The notes beneath the pieces were generated by a model, which saw nothing but the letters and a program-made list of their open reading frames with translations, made no database searches and was not told the DNA's origin. The position numbers and the translations under genes were made by a program. 64,000 nt of DNA from Actinomadura craniellae (GTDB lineage: Bacteria > Actinomycetota > Actinomycetes > Streptosporangiales > Streptosporangiaceae). The DNA lies in the NCBI RefSeq assembly GCF_003289645.1, contig NZ_QLYX01000005.1, forward strand, positions 409,140-473,139. The letters are read 5' to 3'. Of the stretch, positions 16,007-24,499 are shown piece by piece (positions within the stretch are counted from its first letter, which is position 1; each line of letters starts with the position of its first letter).

Positions 16007-16606
16007 GTGGACCCCTCCCAGCTCCAGCAGCAGACCCGGCTGCTGGTCCGGCAGAAGATCCGGCCGATGGTCAACCAGTACGTCGTGCACACCGCCACCC
16101 CGGACGGTGCCGAGGGCGAGCTGGTGGCGTTCGCGCAGCAGAAGCGCGTGGCGTTCAAGGAGCAGGTGACCATCTACGCCGACGAGGGCAAGAGGCAGCC
16201 CCTGCTGGGCTTCAAGGCCCGCAAGCGGATCGACCTGGCGGCCACCTACGACGTCACCGACGCCTCCGGCCAGCCCCTCGGCGCGTTCCGCAAGGACTTC
16301 AAGAAGTCGCTGCTCAGCTCCACCTGGCACCTGGAGCAGCCGGGGCTGGGCGTGACCACCGGCAGCGAGCGCAACAAGAAGGTGGCGATCCTGCGCCGGG
16401 TGTGGAACTTCATCCCGCTGGTGGAGAACCTGCCGTTCGCGGTGCCGTACCACTTCGACTTCGTCGCGAACGGGCAGATCGTCTTCTCCGTCACCAAGAA
16501 GATCGCGCTGCGCGACAAGTACGTCGTGGACATCAGGGACCCGCGGCTCGACCGCCGGCTGGTGATCGCGCAGGCGGTCGCGCTGGACGCCCTCCAGTCG
16601 CGCTGA
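16007..16606 (+). CDS. LURP-one/Tubby-C-like protein
   Basis: A 199-residue cytoplasmic protein that starts with GTG. The pattern 'LLVRQKIRPMVNQYVV' followed by alternating strands, and the end 'KYVVDIRDPRLDRRLVIAQAVALDAL', matches the LURP-one-related (Tubby C-terminal-like) family. These proteins form a 12-stranded beta-barrel around a central helix and may bind phospholipid. It ends 4 bp from the convergent esterase gene. No partner is evident. Confidence 0.7.
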   Translation: MDPSQLQQQTRLLVRQKIRPMVNQYVVHTATPDGAEGELVAFAQQKRVAFKEQVTIYADEGKRQPLLGFKARKRIDLAATYDVTDASGQPLGAFRKDFKKSLLSSTWHLEQPGLGVTTGSERNKKVAILRRVWNFIPLVENLPFAVPYHFDFVANGQIVFSVTKKIALRDKYVVDIRDPRLDRRLVIAQAVALDALQSR

Positions 16607-16610
16607 GCCC

Positions 16611-17558
16611 TCACCGGGCGAAGGCGTCCACGATCAGCCGGGACGCGTCGAGCGCGGCGGTGGTCCGGCCGGTGCCCAGCAGGAATGCGCCGGGCCAGAT
16701 GTGGCCGCCGCCCGCGACGGTGTAGAGCTCGACCGAGGCGCCGTCCCGGCAGTTGCCGTACCGCAGGTGCGTGACGGACCCGGCGGCCTTGGTGGTGCCG
16801 GGGCCGCAGCCGAACGCCCGGGCCCAGCCGGTGGTCACGCCGGGCACCCCGGGCAGCCGGAACGGGCCCCGCGCCGGGAGCATCCAGCGCGGGACGCGGG
16901 AGGCGTCGCCGAGGAAGGGGGCGCCGCCCCGGTAGGGGATCACGGTGTCCCCGGTGCCGTGGAAGGCGATGAGGCGGGCCGGTGCCGGCTGCCGGCAGGG
17001 CAGGGCCAGGTTGAGCCCGGCCACCGCGGCGACCCCGGCCAGCCGGCCGGGCAGCCCGCAGGCGAGCGCGGCCGCCAGCCCGCCCCCGTTGGACATGCCC
17101 GCGGCGTACTCGCGCGTCCGGTCGACGCAGATCGTGCGTTCCAGGTGGTCGAGCAGCCCGCCGACGAACTCGATGTCGGCCGTGCCGTCGGCCATGCCCG
17201 GCAGTTTCCAGCCGCGCCGGCTGGGCAGCGCCTCGGGGGTGACCACGGCGAAGCCGCGCTCGGCGCCCCGCTGCGGCAGCCCGCTGTAGACCGACTGCTG
17301 GAGCGCGCTGGAGCGCAACCCGTGCAGGTTGACGATCACCGGCACCGGGTGCAGCGGGTCGTAGACCCGGGGCAGCGCCAGCAGGTGGGACCGGCCCGCG
17401 TAGTCGATCCGGGTGGTGGGCGGGGCAGGGGTGCCGCATCCGGGGCTGGCGGGAGATCCGGTGGGCCAGGCCGCGGAGGATTCGCGGTCGTCGGAGCAGC
17501 CGGTGAGGCCCCCGGCGAGCATCAGGCCCGCCACCAGTACGGCTGGTATCCGTCGCAC
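16611..17558 (-). CDS. Esterase, PHB depolymerase family (LpqC-like lipoprotein)
   Basis: A 315-residue secreted esterase. The GTG at 17558 gives a lipoprotein signal (VRRIPAVLVAGLMLAGGLTGC); an upstream in-frame TTG has no signal-like context. The catalytic Ser is in GMSNGG, the Asp in HGTGDTVIPY, and the His in GGGHIWPG. Relatives are feruloyl/acetylxylan esterases, PHB depolymerases and mycobacterial LpqC. The substrate is not predictable. It converges on the LURP-one gene. Confidence 0.85.
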   Translation of the reverse strand: MRRIPAVLVAGLMLAGGLTGCSDDRESSAAWPTGSPASPGCGTPAPPTTRIDYAGRSHLLALPRVYDPLHPVPVIVNLHGLRSSALQQSVYSGLPQRGAERGFAVVTPEALPSRRGWKLPGMADGTADIEFVGGLLDHLERTICVDRTREYAAGMSNGGGLAAALACGLPGRLAGVAAVAGLNLALPCRQPAPARLIAFHGTGDTVIPYRGGAPFLGDASRVPRWMLPARGPFRLPGVPGVTTGWARAFGCGPGTTKAAGSVTHLRYGNCRDGASVELYTVAGGGHIWPGAFLLGTGRTTAALDASRLIVDAFAR

Positions 17559-17651
17559 CGTCCGATCGTAGGGCGCGGTGACTCGCCGCAATCACATGTA
17601 ACCCAAAAGTGACCCGATGGTCACCAAGCGAGTTGGGGCCTGTCGAGCACG

Positions 17652-17682
17652 CGCTTTACATGTTACGAATCTATGTAAAGCG
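17652..17682. promoter_or_regulatory. Operator CGCTTTACAT-N11-ATGTAAAGCG
   Basis: A perfect 10 bp-arm inverted repeat with an 11-base AT-rich spacer lies 52 bp before the start of the diiron protein gene. Another ACATGT occurs about 60 bp further upstream. This size is typical of a dimeric TetR- or GntR-type site overlapping a promoter. Confidence 0.65.
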
Positions 17683-17733
17683 GTGAGCCGGTCGGGCCGG
17701 CCGGCGGCGCCACCCCCCGGGCGAGGAGGCCCC

Positions 17734-18843
17734 ATGAGCTCGTACGACCGCTACATCAGTCCGGTGAGCCGGGACACCTGGAACGTCCCCGCGGCCGGGG
17801 CGTCCCGCTTCACCTGGGAGTACGACAACGGGCGGGACCGGCTGCTGTCGCTCTACCAGAAGGGCAAGGACAAGCAGTGGGACTCCCAGACGCGGATCGA
17901 CTGGGACCTGGAGGTCGATCCCACCAACGTCGCCGGCCTGCCCGAGGAGTTCAACCCGCTGTTCGGCTCCGACATCTGGGACAAGATGTCGGAGAAGGAG
18001 CGGCAGGAGTTCGGCCGGCACCAGGGCTCCTGGCTGTTCAGCCAGTTCCTGCACGGTGAGCAGGGCGCGCTGAACGTCTCGGCCCGGATCGTGCAGTCCG
18101 TCCCCGACCTCGACTCCAAGTTCTACGCGGCCACCCAGACCATGGACGAGGCCCGGCACGTCGAGCTGTACGCCAAGTTCGTCGACGAGAAGATCGGGAT
18201 GTACTACCCGGTCAACCAGGACCTGGCCCGGCTGCTGGCGGAGTCGCTGGAGGACAGCCGCTGGGACCTGCCCTACCTCGGCATGCAGGTGCTGATCGAG
18301 GGGCTGGCGCTGGCCGCGTTCGGCCTCTACCGCGACATGGCGACCAACCCGCTGGTCAAGCAGCTGCTCGCGTACGTCATGCAGGACGAGGCCCGGCATG
18401 TGGCGTTCGGCCGGCTGGCGCTGAAGGACTACTACGCCGAGCTCAGCACGAAGGAGCGCGCCGAGCGCGAGGAGTTCGTGGTCGAGGGCTGCTACCTGAT
18501 GCGCGACCGGTTCCGCGGCAAGGAGATCTTCGAGCAGCTCGACATGCCGGTCGACCGGTGCATGGAGTACGTCGACAACTCGGCGATGTACACCCTCTAC
18601 CAGTCGCACCTGTTCAGCCGGATCGTGCCGTGCGTGCGCGACGTCGGCCTGTGGGGCGACAAGGTACAGGCCGCCTACGCCGACATGGGCGTCCTCGACA
18701 ACGCCAAGGCCGACCTCGAGGCGCTGATGCGCCAGGACGAGGAGATCGCCGAGCGGCACGACGAGGAGCGCGCCGAGGAGCGGGAACTCGCCGTCCGCAA
18801 GGAGGAGGTGGCCGCGGCCATCAGCCTGGGCGAGGCCGGCTGA
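17734..18843 (+). CDS. Ferritin-like diiron protein (R2-type oxidase fold)
   Basis: A 369-residue protein with a complete carboxylate-bridged diiron ligand set: Glu109 (FLHGEQGAL), Glu139/His142 (MDEARH), Glu189 (LIEGLAL) and Glu219/His222 (QDEARH). This is the pattern of ribonucleotide reductase R2-like ligand oxidases and related monooxygenases. The ATG at 17734 has GAGGAGG upstream. The last 50 residues are charged and helical. No reductase or partner subunit is adjacent. The substrate is unknown. A strong palindrome in the promoter suggests tight regulation. Confidence 0.8.
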   Translation: MSSYDRYISPVSRDTWNVPAAGASRFTWEYDNGRDRLLSLYQKGKDKQWDSQTRIDWDLEVDPTNVAGLPEEFNPLFGSDIWDKMSEKERQEFGRHQGSWLFSQFLHGEQGALNVSARIVQSVPDLDSKFYAATQTMDEARHVELYAKFVDEKIGMYYPVNQDLARLLAESLEDSRWDLPYLGMQVLIEGLALAAFGLYRDMATNPLVKQLLAYVMQDEARHVAFGRLALKDYYAELSTKERAEREEFVVEGCYLMRDRFRGKEIFEQLDMPVDRCMEYVDNSAMYTLYQSHLFSRIVPCVRDVGLWGDKVQAAYADMGVLDNAKADLEALMRQDEEIAERHDEERAEERELAVRKEEVAAAISLGEAG

Positions 18844-18890
18844 CCCCGGCCGTGATGTACTTCGGTGCAGGACATCACCGAGGAGTCATC

Positions 18891-19190
18891 ATGGCCGAGC
18901 GACTGGACGAGGCGACCATCGCGGCGCGGCTGGCGGAACTGCCCGGGTGGACGCGGGCCGGCGACGAGATCCGGCGGACGTTCCAGGCCCCGGACTTCCT
19001 GACCGGGGTCAGGATCGTCAACGAGGTGGCGGTGGCCGCGGAGGCGGCGAACCACCATCCGGACATCGACATCCGCTGGCGCCGGGTCTCCTTCGCGCTG
19101 ACCACGCACGATGCGGGCGGGTTGACCGACCTCGACTTCGACCTCGCGCGTCGTATCCAGACTTTTGCCACGGAACACGAGGCCGACTGA
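18891..19190 (+). CDS. 4a-hydroxytetrahydrobiopterin dehydratase (PCD/DCoH)
   Basis: A 99-residue protein with the family signature 'AANHHPDIDIRWRRVSF' and 'TTHDAGGLTDLD'. The enzyme dehydrates the pterin carbinolamine made by aromatic amino acid hydroxylases. No hydroxylase is nearby, so another role, as in many bacteria that carry PCD-like proteins, cannot be excluded. The ATG at 18891 follows CGAGGAGTCATC. It is 47 bp downstream of the diiron gene and may share its transcript. A terminator follows. Confidence 0.9.
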   Translation: MAERLDEATIAARLAELPGWTRAGDEIRRTFQAPDFLTGVRIVNEVAVAAEAANHHPDIDIRWRRVSFALTTHDAGGLTDLDFDLARRIQTFATEHEAD

Positions 19191-19635
19191 GTCCGGATTC
19201 GTCCGAAAATGGGGGTGCGCTCTGCCGGGTGCGCCCCCGTTCTTATGTCGCTTTTCGGGTTGTGATGGGGGTCTCTGCCGGAATGGTAACGATCTTTATT
19301 TGCAATAACGCTGGGTATTGAGCCGATCACAGCCAGAGAGCAAGAGGCGTGAGAAAAGCCACACTCAATGCGTGAAATCCACGGTTTGGTCCGTTTCGCG
19401 AATGAGTCGGCGTACGGTCGAGGACTTGTGCGCGGCCCATCGTGAACGGCCCGGGTGATGGCCGGTGCCGCGCCAGCCGGACGCCGGCCCGCATTGCCGC
19501 GGGTCCACCGATGCGCGCCTGAATTGCGCGCGGCGCACCGGGTCATTCGGGGGAGATGTTCCTGAAGAGCCGTGCCGTGGTGGGCGAACGCCGCCGGGCG
19601 TCCGGGGTCCTGTCCCCTATCGAAGGAACGCCCTG
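19191..19635. other. Non-coding region before rlpA
   Basis: It holds the terminator of the dehydratase gene, then about 370 bp with no supported gene. The middle part is less GC-rich than its surroundings and is probably promoter and long leader of rlpA. A c-di-AMP (ydaO) riboswitch, common before actinobacterial rlpA, was looked for, but its conserved motifs are not visible. Confidence 0.5.
19203..19258 (+). terminator. Terminator hairpin after the pterin dehydratase
   Basis: The inner stem GGGGGTGCGC / GTGCGCCCCC (19211-19220 and 19229-19238, two G-T pairs) lies inside an outer CCGAAAA / TTTTCGG repeat. Confidence 0.7.
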
Positions 19636-20196
19636 GTGCGTAATTCCGGTAAGCGACATTTCCGATTCAACTCTCGTAAGGTGATCGCCGTGGGTCTCGC
19701 CGCCCCGGTCGCCGTGGCCGGGACCGGTGCGGTCTGCTCCGGCGACACCGCCCGGCGGGCGATCTCCGCTCCCGCCCAGGCGGCCGCCACCGCCCCGGCC
19801 CACCGGGCCAAGGCGGACCCCAGAACGGACCGGCCCAGACGCCCCGCACCGGTCCGGCAGGCCATGGTCGCCAAGCCGAGAAAGCCCCCCTCCAGATACA
19901 GAGTGGTGCGCAGCGGCTCGTGCCGCGCCTCCTACTACTGGGAGGCGCAGGCCACGGCCAGCGGGGAGCGGTTCGACCCGAACGAGCTGACCGCGGCGCA
20001 CCGGACCCTGCCACTGAACTCGCGGGTCCGCGTCACCAACCCGGGCAACGGCGACTCCGTGGTGGTCCGCATCAACGACCGCGGCCCCTTCACCGGCGGC
20101 CGCTGCCTGGACCTGTCGCGCGCCGCGATGTCGGCCATCGGCGGCACCTCCGCCGGTGTCATCCCGGTCAGGTACCAGCTGCTGGGCCGTACCTGA
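19636..20196 (+). CDS. rlpA: RlpA-like septal/cell-wall protein (DPBB domain)
   Basis: A 186-residue secreted protein. A signal or anchor helix lies at residues 15-38, then a basic Pro/Ala-rich linker, and from about residue 95 a double-psi beta-barrel with 'CRASYYWEAQATASGERFD', 'TAAHRTLPLNSRVRV' and NDRGPF. RlpA proteins cleave or bind denuded glycan strands of peptidoglycan. The SPOR domain of enterobacterial RlpA is missing, as usual in actinobacteria. The GTG start at 19636 has GAAGGA upstream. Confidence 0.85.
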   Translation: MRNSGKRHFRFNSRKVIAVGLAAPVAVAGTGAVCSGDTARRAISAPAQAAATAPAHRAKADPRTDRPRRPAPVRQAMVAKPRKPPSRYRVVRSGSCRASYYWEAQATASGERFDPNELTAAHRTLPLNSRVRVTNPGNGDSVVVRINDRGPFTGGRCLDLSRAAMSAIGGTSAGVIPVRYQLLGRT

Positions 20197-20201
20197 CCCG
20201 G

Positions 20202-21104
20202 TCAGCCGCGGAAGCCGTTGGCGGACTCCAGCTGGGACTCGTCCAGCAGGACCGGGCCGTCGAGGGACGGCACCGCCTTGGGGCGGACGGACAGGCGCTC
20301 CCGGAACCAGTCGGTGAGGGCGCCGTCCACGCCGACCGCCTCGGGCGTCGGCGCCCGGGGATCGACGCCGGGTTCGGGGACCAGCGCGTGGCCCATCCGG
20401 AACGTGGTGCCCTCGGCCGAGCGGAAGCCGGACGTCCGCAGCAGCTCGACGAGCTCGGCAACCTCCTCCGGCCCGGTCACCTCGTCGGTGGCGCCCCCGC
20501 CGAACAGGAGCTTGGTGTCGCGCTCGGCCAGGTCGCCCACCCGGCGGGAGAAGTCCAGCCGGACGGCCACGGCGCGGGCGGCGGCGGTCCACTCGTAGGT
20601 CCGGCCGGTGCGCCGCTCGGCGGCCTCGATCGCCCGGGCGGGCGACACCACCGGGGTGATGAGGGCGGCGGCGGTCACCGGTACGGCCGCCTCGGCGACG
20701 GCCAGCAGCGCGGCCGACGCCCCGGCCGAGAAGCCCGCCAGCGCGACCGGCCCGCCCGCCACGTCGAGCTGGGTACGGAGCTCGGCGAGCACGGCCGGGA
20801 GCGCGTTGGCGGCCTGCTCGACCGCCTCTCCGTAACGTTCCAGGCTGCCCGTCTCGAGTAGTTCGTCACCGCCGAACGCGGAGCCCTCGGCCAGCGGCAG
20901 GTACACCCGCCAGGCGGGCACCCCGGTCAGCGGCATGGCGGTGGCGAAGGAGGCCGGGGTGCGGGGCGGGTCGAAGCCGGGCCAGACGACGATGATCGGT
21001 GGGGGCCCGGCCGGCTCGGCGTCCACCGCCGTCGGGGGCAGGGCGAGGTAGGGAACGCCCGCCGCCGTACCGGTACTCGGCCGGATCAACCGATCGCCGC
21101 TCAT
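20202..21104 (-). CDS. Alpha/beta hydrolase (DLH/esterase-like)
   Basis: A 300-residue cytoplasmic hydrolase. The nucleophile elbow is GFSAGAS. An acid residue is likely in GGATDEVTG and the His in FRMGHALVPEPG. The N-terminal 'PPIIVVWPGFD' forms the oxyanion region. The ATG at 21104 is chosen over a further upstream frame because AGGAGCAGGG precedes it. It converges on rlpA with only 5 bp between the stops. The substrate is unknown. Confidence 0.75.
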   Translation of the reverse strand: MSGDRLIRPSTGTAAGVPYLALPPTAVDAEPAGPPPIIVVWPGFDPPRTPASFATAMPLTGVPAWRVYLPLAEGSAFGGDELLETGSLERYGEAVEQAANALPAVLAELRTQLDVAGGPVALAGFSAGASAALLAVAEAAVPVTAAALITPVVSPARAIEAAERRTGRTYEWTAAARAVAVRLDFSRRVGDLAERDTKLLFGGGATDEVTGPEEVAELVELLRTSGFRSAEGTTFRMGHALVPEPGVDPRAPTPEAVGVDGALTDWFRERLSVRPKAVPSLDGPVLLDESQLESANGFRG

Positions 21105-21515
21105 GGTGATGCCCTGCTCCTGTGGTGAAGAGGGCCGCCCCAAGCGCGGGACTCATCCTCGCCGGCCCCCGGTCCCTGTACCGCCATCGTTCCATCACGG
21201 CCCGTGTAATGCTGCCGAAACGCCTTACCTGGTGGGCCTCTCGGGCAATCTCAGCTGTCCTGACATGCCAAAACACTCCGACCCCTGACAAGAGACCCTG
21301 ATTTCGGACGCCCGTTAATCCGAATCATGCGCCTGATGATGTCGACCCCGAACGGTGATCTTACCCTTCCGCTCTGCGGAATATGGGGCGACCCCACCGA
21401 ACTAACTATCGACCCCCTCTTATCGGGAACAAACGGGAGCAAATCACCGTCGAAACTGAAGAGGCGGGCGCGATACGGGGGGTTCGCGCCCGCCCCCGAG
21501 CGCAGGGGAGGACCG
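21105..21515. other. Non-coding stretch between divergent hydrolase and DUF1232 genes
   Basis: About 410 bp, noticeably less GC-rich in 21240-21440, consistent with promoters on both strands. A TGGGG-CGA-CCCCA palindrome lies at 21384-21396. No gene or RNA is recognisable. Confidence 0.5.
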
Positions 21516-21887
21516 ATGATGAAGCCTCGGCAGGCCGCGGCGGCCGGTCACGCGTGGCAGATCTACGACGAGACCCGGCGTCCCGGCGCCCCCGGCTTCG
21601 GCGCGCGGGTCCGGGCCCTGCCGCGCATGCTGCGGGCCGCCGCACGGGGCCAGTACAAGGGGCTGGGCACCGCCAAGCTCGGCCTGCTCGTCTTCGGCCT
21701 GATCTACCTCGTCTCGCCGATCGACGCGGTGCCGGAGTTCATCCCGTTCGTCGGCGTCGCCGACGACCTGGGCGTCGCGCTGTGGATGTTCGGCGCCCTG
21801 GTCTCCGCCGCCGGCGAGTTCGTCCAGTGGGAGCGGAACCGGGTCGTCCCCGGCCAGGTGATCGACGCCGACCAGGCCGCCGGCTAG
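21516..21887 (+). CDS. DUF1232 (YkvA-like) membrane protein
   Basis: A 123-residue protein. The signature 'GLIYLVSPIDAVPEFIPFVGVADDLGVAL' is that of DUF1232, small membrane proteins of unknown function. Two hydrophobic helices are seen. The start is either of two adjacent ATGs at 21516 or 21519; GGGGAGGA lies just upstream. The stop TAG (21885-21887) overlaps the stop of the convergent IclR gene by two bases. Confidence 0.85.
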   Translation: MMKPRQAAAAGHAWQIYDETRRPGAPGFGARVRALPRMLRAAARGQYKGLGTAKLGLLVFGLIYLVSPIDAVPEFIPFVGVADDLGVALWMFGALVSAAGEFVQWERNRVVPGQVIDADQAAG

Positions 21888-22633
21888 GACGTGCGCGCGG
21901 TGAGCTCGCGGCCGAACTCCTCGGCCAGCCGCAGCATCATCGGGCCCACCCGGGCGACGACCTCGCCGGTCAGCCGGCCCGACGGCCCCGAGACCGAGAA
22001 CCCGGCGGGCGCGGGAGAGCCCGGCAGCGCCACCGCCACGCACCGCACCCCCGGCTCCTGCTCCTCGTCGTCGAGCGCGTACCCCCGGCTGCGGATCACG
22101 GCCAGTTCGGCCAGCAGGGCGTCGGGGTCGGTCAGGGTGCGCGGGGTGCCGGCGGGCATGCCGGTGCGGGCGACCAGGGCGCGGACCGCGTCGTCGGGCA
22201 ACTGCGCCAGCAGCGCCTTGCCGACACCGGTGGAGTGCGGGCGCACCCGCAGGCCCACCTCGGTGAACATCCGCATGGAGTGCCGGGACGGCACCTGCGC
22301 GACGTAGACGACCTCGTCGCCCTCCAGCACGGCCATGTTGGCGGTCTCGCCCGTGTCGTCCACCAGCCGGGCGAGCATCGGCCGGGCCCAGGTGCCGAGC
22401 AGCCGGGTGGCGCCGTCACCGAGCCTGATCAGCCGGGGGCCGAGCACGTAGCGCTTGGACGGCTGCTGGCGCACGTAGCCGCCCTTCACCATCGTGCGCA
22501 TCAGCCGGTAGGCGGTCGGCATGGGCAGCCCCGACGCCTCGGCCAGCTCCGACAGCGCCAGCTCGCCGCCCGCGTCGGCCAGGTGCTCCAGCAGGTCGAA
22601 GGCTCGCTCCAGCGAACGTACGGCGTCCGACAC
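21884..22633 (-). CDS. IclR-family transcriptional regulator
   Basis: A 249-residue regulator. The N-terminal winged helix is 'LALSELAEASGLPMPTAYRLMRTM' (about residues 27-50). The C-terminal effector domain ends in the typical 'GVRCVAVALPGSPAPAGFSVSGP'. The GTG at 22633 has GAGGAG at good spacing. It is divergent from the proline-rich surface protein, and a TTTC-N7-GAAA site lies between them. The effector is unknown. Confidence 0.9.
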   Translation of the reverse strand: MSDAVRSLERAFDLLEHLADAGGELALSELAEASGLPMPTAYRLMRTMVKGGYVRQQPSKRYVLGPRLIRLGDGATRLLGTWARPMLARLVDDTGETANMAVLEGDEVVYVAQVPSRHSMRMFTEVGLRVRPHSTGVGKALLAQLPDDAVRALVARTGMPAGTPRTLTDPDALLAELAVIRSRGYALDDEEQEPGVRCVAVALPGSPAPAGFSVSGPSGRLTGEVVARVGPMMLRLAEEFGRELTARTS

Positions 22634-22688
22634 GGCCGGGGCTCCTCGCGGGTTGCGAACGGTCGGCACCAATTCTATGGACTGCGGA

Positions 22689-22703
22689 TTTCGTTCTGTG
22701 AAA
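22689..22703. promoter_or_regulatory. IclR-type operator candidate TTTC-N7-GAAA
   Basis: The inverted repeat TTTC-GTTCTGT-GAAA lies 55 bp before the IclR start, in the divergent promoter region. IclR-family proteins often bind similar short palindromes near their own genes. Confidence 0.45.
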
Positions 22704-22806
22704 CGGGTCTGTGGTGTCGCGGACGGTTACGGACAGTGGCCGGTGGACATACCTACAAAGCGCGGCAACCCCCCACGGCAGGCTCGGAATCTCGGGAAGG
22801 GACGAC

Positions 22807-24243
22807 GTGCGCGCGGGGGAATCGCGAGGCGCCTTCGGGTGGATGACCAGGTCCGTCACCCGCCCTGCGCTCCTGCCGGCGATGGCCGCCGCCGCGCTGG
22901 CCCTACCGCCGGCGTCCCCACCCTCCGGCGCCTTCGCGGACGCGTCCGGACGCGACGACTGCGCCCGGTGCGTGGCCCCTCCCCTGGCCCCTGCCCAGGC
23001 CCCACCGCCGGCCCTTCTCCAAGCCCCTTCCCAGATCCGTCCCCAGGCCGGCTCCCAAGCCCAACCTCAGGTCCGCCCCCAGGCCGGCTCCCAAGCCCAA
23101 CCTCAGGCCCGCTCCCAAGCCCAACCTCAGGCCCGCTCCCAAGCCCAACCTCAGGTCCGCCCCCAGGCCCAACCTCAGGTCCGCCCCCAGGCGCGTCCCC
23201 AGATCCGCCCCCAAGTCCCTCCTCAGGCCATTCCCCAGGTGTCTCCCACGGCGTCTCCGCAGCGGTCCCGCGCCCGGCGGGAGCGGCGCCCCGACGCCCG
23301 GCCCACCACCGGCACGCTCGCCCCGGCGCCTCCGTCCAGGACCCCCCGGCCGGTCCGCCGGGGGCGCAAACCCGCCGAGCGGCCCCAGGCCGGCCTGGGG
23401 CCGTGCGAGGGCTGCCCGCAACCGCCGGCCCGGCCCGGCGGCAAGGCCGTGGACAGGCCGGGGCCCGGGCGGGACCCCGAGCCCCCGCCGCAGCACACCG
23501 GCGGCCGTCCGCCGCAGCACGCTGGTGGTCGTCCGCCGAAGGACGCCAGTGGCCGCCCGCCGCAGGAGGCCGCCGGGCCTCCGCCGGGCGGGCCGGGGCG
23601 CTCCGGCCCGCGGCCGGGCGCGAACCCGCCCCCGCCGCCCGGCGAGGGACGGTCCGGGCCGCCGCCCCGGTCACACCAGGCGCCGCCGCGCCCGCCGCGG
23701 CCCGAGGGGCGGCCGCCGTTGCCCCGCCGGCCGCGGCCCGCACCTCCGCCGGGGCCGCCCCGCGCGTCCGGGGGCGGTGCCGTCCTGCGGCCGGGTCCTG
23801 GGCCGGGTCCCGGGCCGGGTCCTGGGCCGGGCGGGGTGCCGCGGGCGACGGTGACCGTGACGGTGCGGCCCGCACCCGGGGCCGGGCCGGAACCGCGGTG
23901 GGCCGCTCCGCCGCCACAGCACCCGTCCGCCCGGGAGATGCCCCAGGCGGGCCCGGCACCGTACCCGCCGCTACCGTCGGGGACGGAACCGGTCCTGCCG
24001 ACCCTGCCGACGGTCTCGCCGCCGGCGGTGGCCGCACCGCCCGTCCTGCCGTCCGGTGAGCGGCACATCTCGACGATCACGCCGCTCGACCCCGGGCCGG
24101 ACGACCGGTCGTTCTGGATGACGGTGATCGCTACGCTGGTCGCCGGGGAGGCCGCGCTGCTCTGGCTCGTCGCCTCCCTGAGCCTGCGCCGGAACCGGAT
24201 CGTGGGAGCCCGGCCGGAACGCTTTTCCCGGCGCCGCAGGTAG
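22807..24243 (+). CDS. Proline-rich, repeat-containing surface membrane protein
   Basis: A 478-residue protein of low complexity. Residues ~13-43 form a signal peptide. From about residue 70 follow ~70 residues of Q-A-Q-P-Q-A/V-R repeats, then long Pro/Gly/Arg-rich stretches including a GPGPGP run. One transmembrane helix near residues 438-460 ('FWMTVIATLVAGEAALLWL') is followed by a basic tail. This is a type I membrane topology with a long extracellular stalk. The GTG at 22807 has GAAGGG upstream; an ATG at 22843 is the alternative. No enzyme domain is seen. It lies upstream of the lipid operon but with its own 256 bp spacer. Confidence 0.65.
   Translation: MRAGESRGAFGWMTRSVTRPALLPAMAAAALALPPASPPSGAFADASGRDDCARCVAPPLAPAQAPPPALLQAPSQIRPQAGSQAQPQVRPQAGSQAQPQARSQAQPQARSQAQPQVRPQAQPQVRPQARPQIRPQVPPQAIPQVSPTASPQRSRARRERRPDARPTTGTLAPAPPSRTPRPVRRGRKPAERPQAGLGPCEGCPQPPARPGGKAVDRPGPGRDPEPPPQHTGGRPPQHAGGRPPKDASGRPPQEAAGPPPGGPGRSGPRPGANPPPPPGEGRSGPPPRSHQAPPRPPRPEGRPPLPRRPRPAPPPGPPRASGGGAVLRPGPGPGPGPGPGPGGVPRATVTVTVRPAPGAGPEPRWAAPPPQHPSAREMPQAGPAPYPPLPSGTEPVLPTLPTVSPPAVAAPPVLPSGERHISTITPLDPGPDDRSFWMTVIATLVAGEAALLWLVASLSLRRNRIVGARPERFSRRRR
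23031..23230 (+). repeat. In-frame tandem repeats coding Gln/Ala/Pro/Arg stalk
   Basis: About eight copies of an 18 bp-type unit such as TCCCAAGCCCAACCTCAGG and its CGCCCCCAGGCC variant. All changes keep the reading frame, which supports the protein call. A second short repeat, CCGGGTCCTGGG, lies at about 23789-23830. Confidence 0.8.
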
Positions 24244-24296
24244 AAGATCTGCTGCAAACGTCCCGCGGGATCGTTTATCACGTGCATTTCCTCGGC

Positions 24297-24314
24297 TTGT
24301 CACCCCAGTGACAA
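24297..24314. promoter_or_regulatory. Operator candidate TTGTCAC-CCCA-GTGACAA
   Basis: A perfect 7-4-7 inverted repeat lies in the 256 bp before the acyl-AMP ligase operon. The region around it (24244-24380) is AT-rich for this genome and is the probable promoter. Nothing else is seen in this spacer. Confidence 0.55.
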
Positions 24315-24499
24315 AGTTCGCGGGAGCAAATATGCGCGCCGGTCAATGTCGGCTATGCCCGGCTTCGGGTACCTTTTCGCCACACGATCATCCCTGCCGT
24401 GTCCGGCCGGTGCAGCCCCACCGACCGGCTCTTGGTGGTCAGACGTCGGCGGCGTGCCCCTCCCCTGAAGCGCCCCGGCCAGTCCCAAGGAGACGAACG

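Noticed and set aside
13943..16453. An 836-codon minus-strand frame covering the GH1 gene and beyond
   Set aside because: Only the part from 13943 to 15259 is beta-glucosidase. The upstream extension is antisense to the TetR and LURP-one genes and has no homology.
19191..19635. Possible c-di-AMP (ydaO) riboswitch before rlpA
   Set aside because: Actinobacterial rlpA genes often have one, but the conserved GCTGAATCC, GGGGAACC and late GAATCC segments are not seen here. A covariance-model search would decide.
23031..23230. CRISPR-like regular repeats
   Set aside because: Units are contiguous without spacers, vary in sequence and keep an open frame; they are protein-coding repeats.
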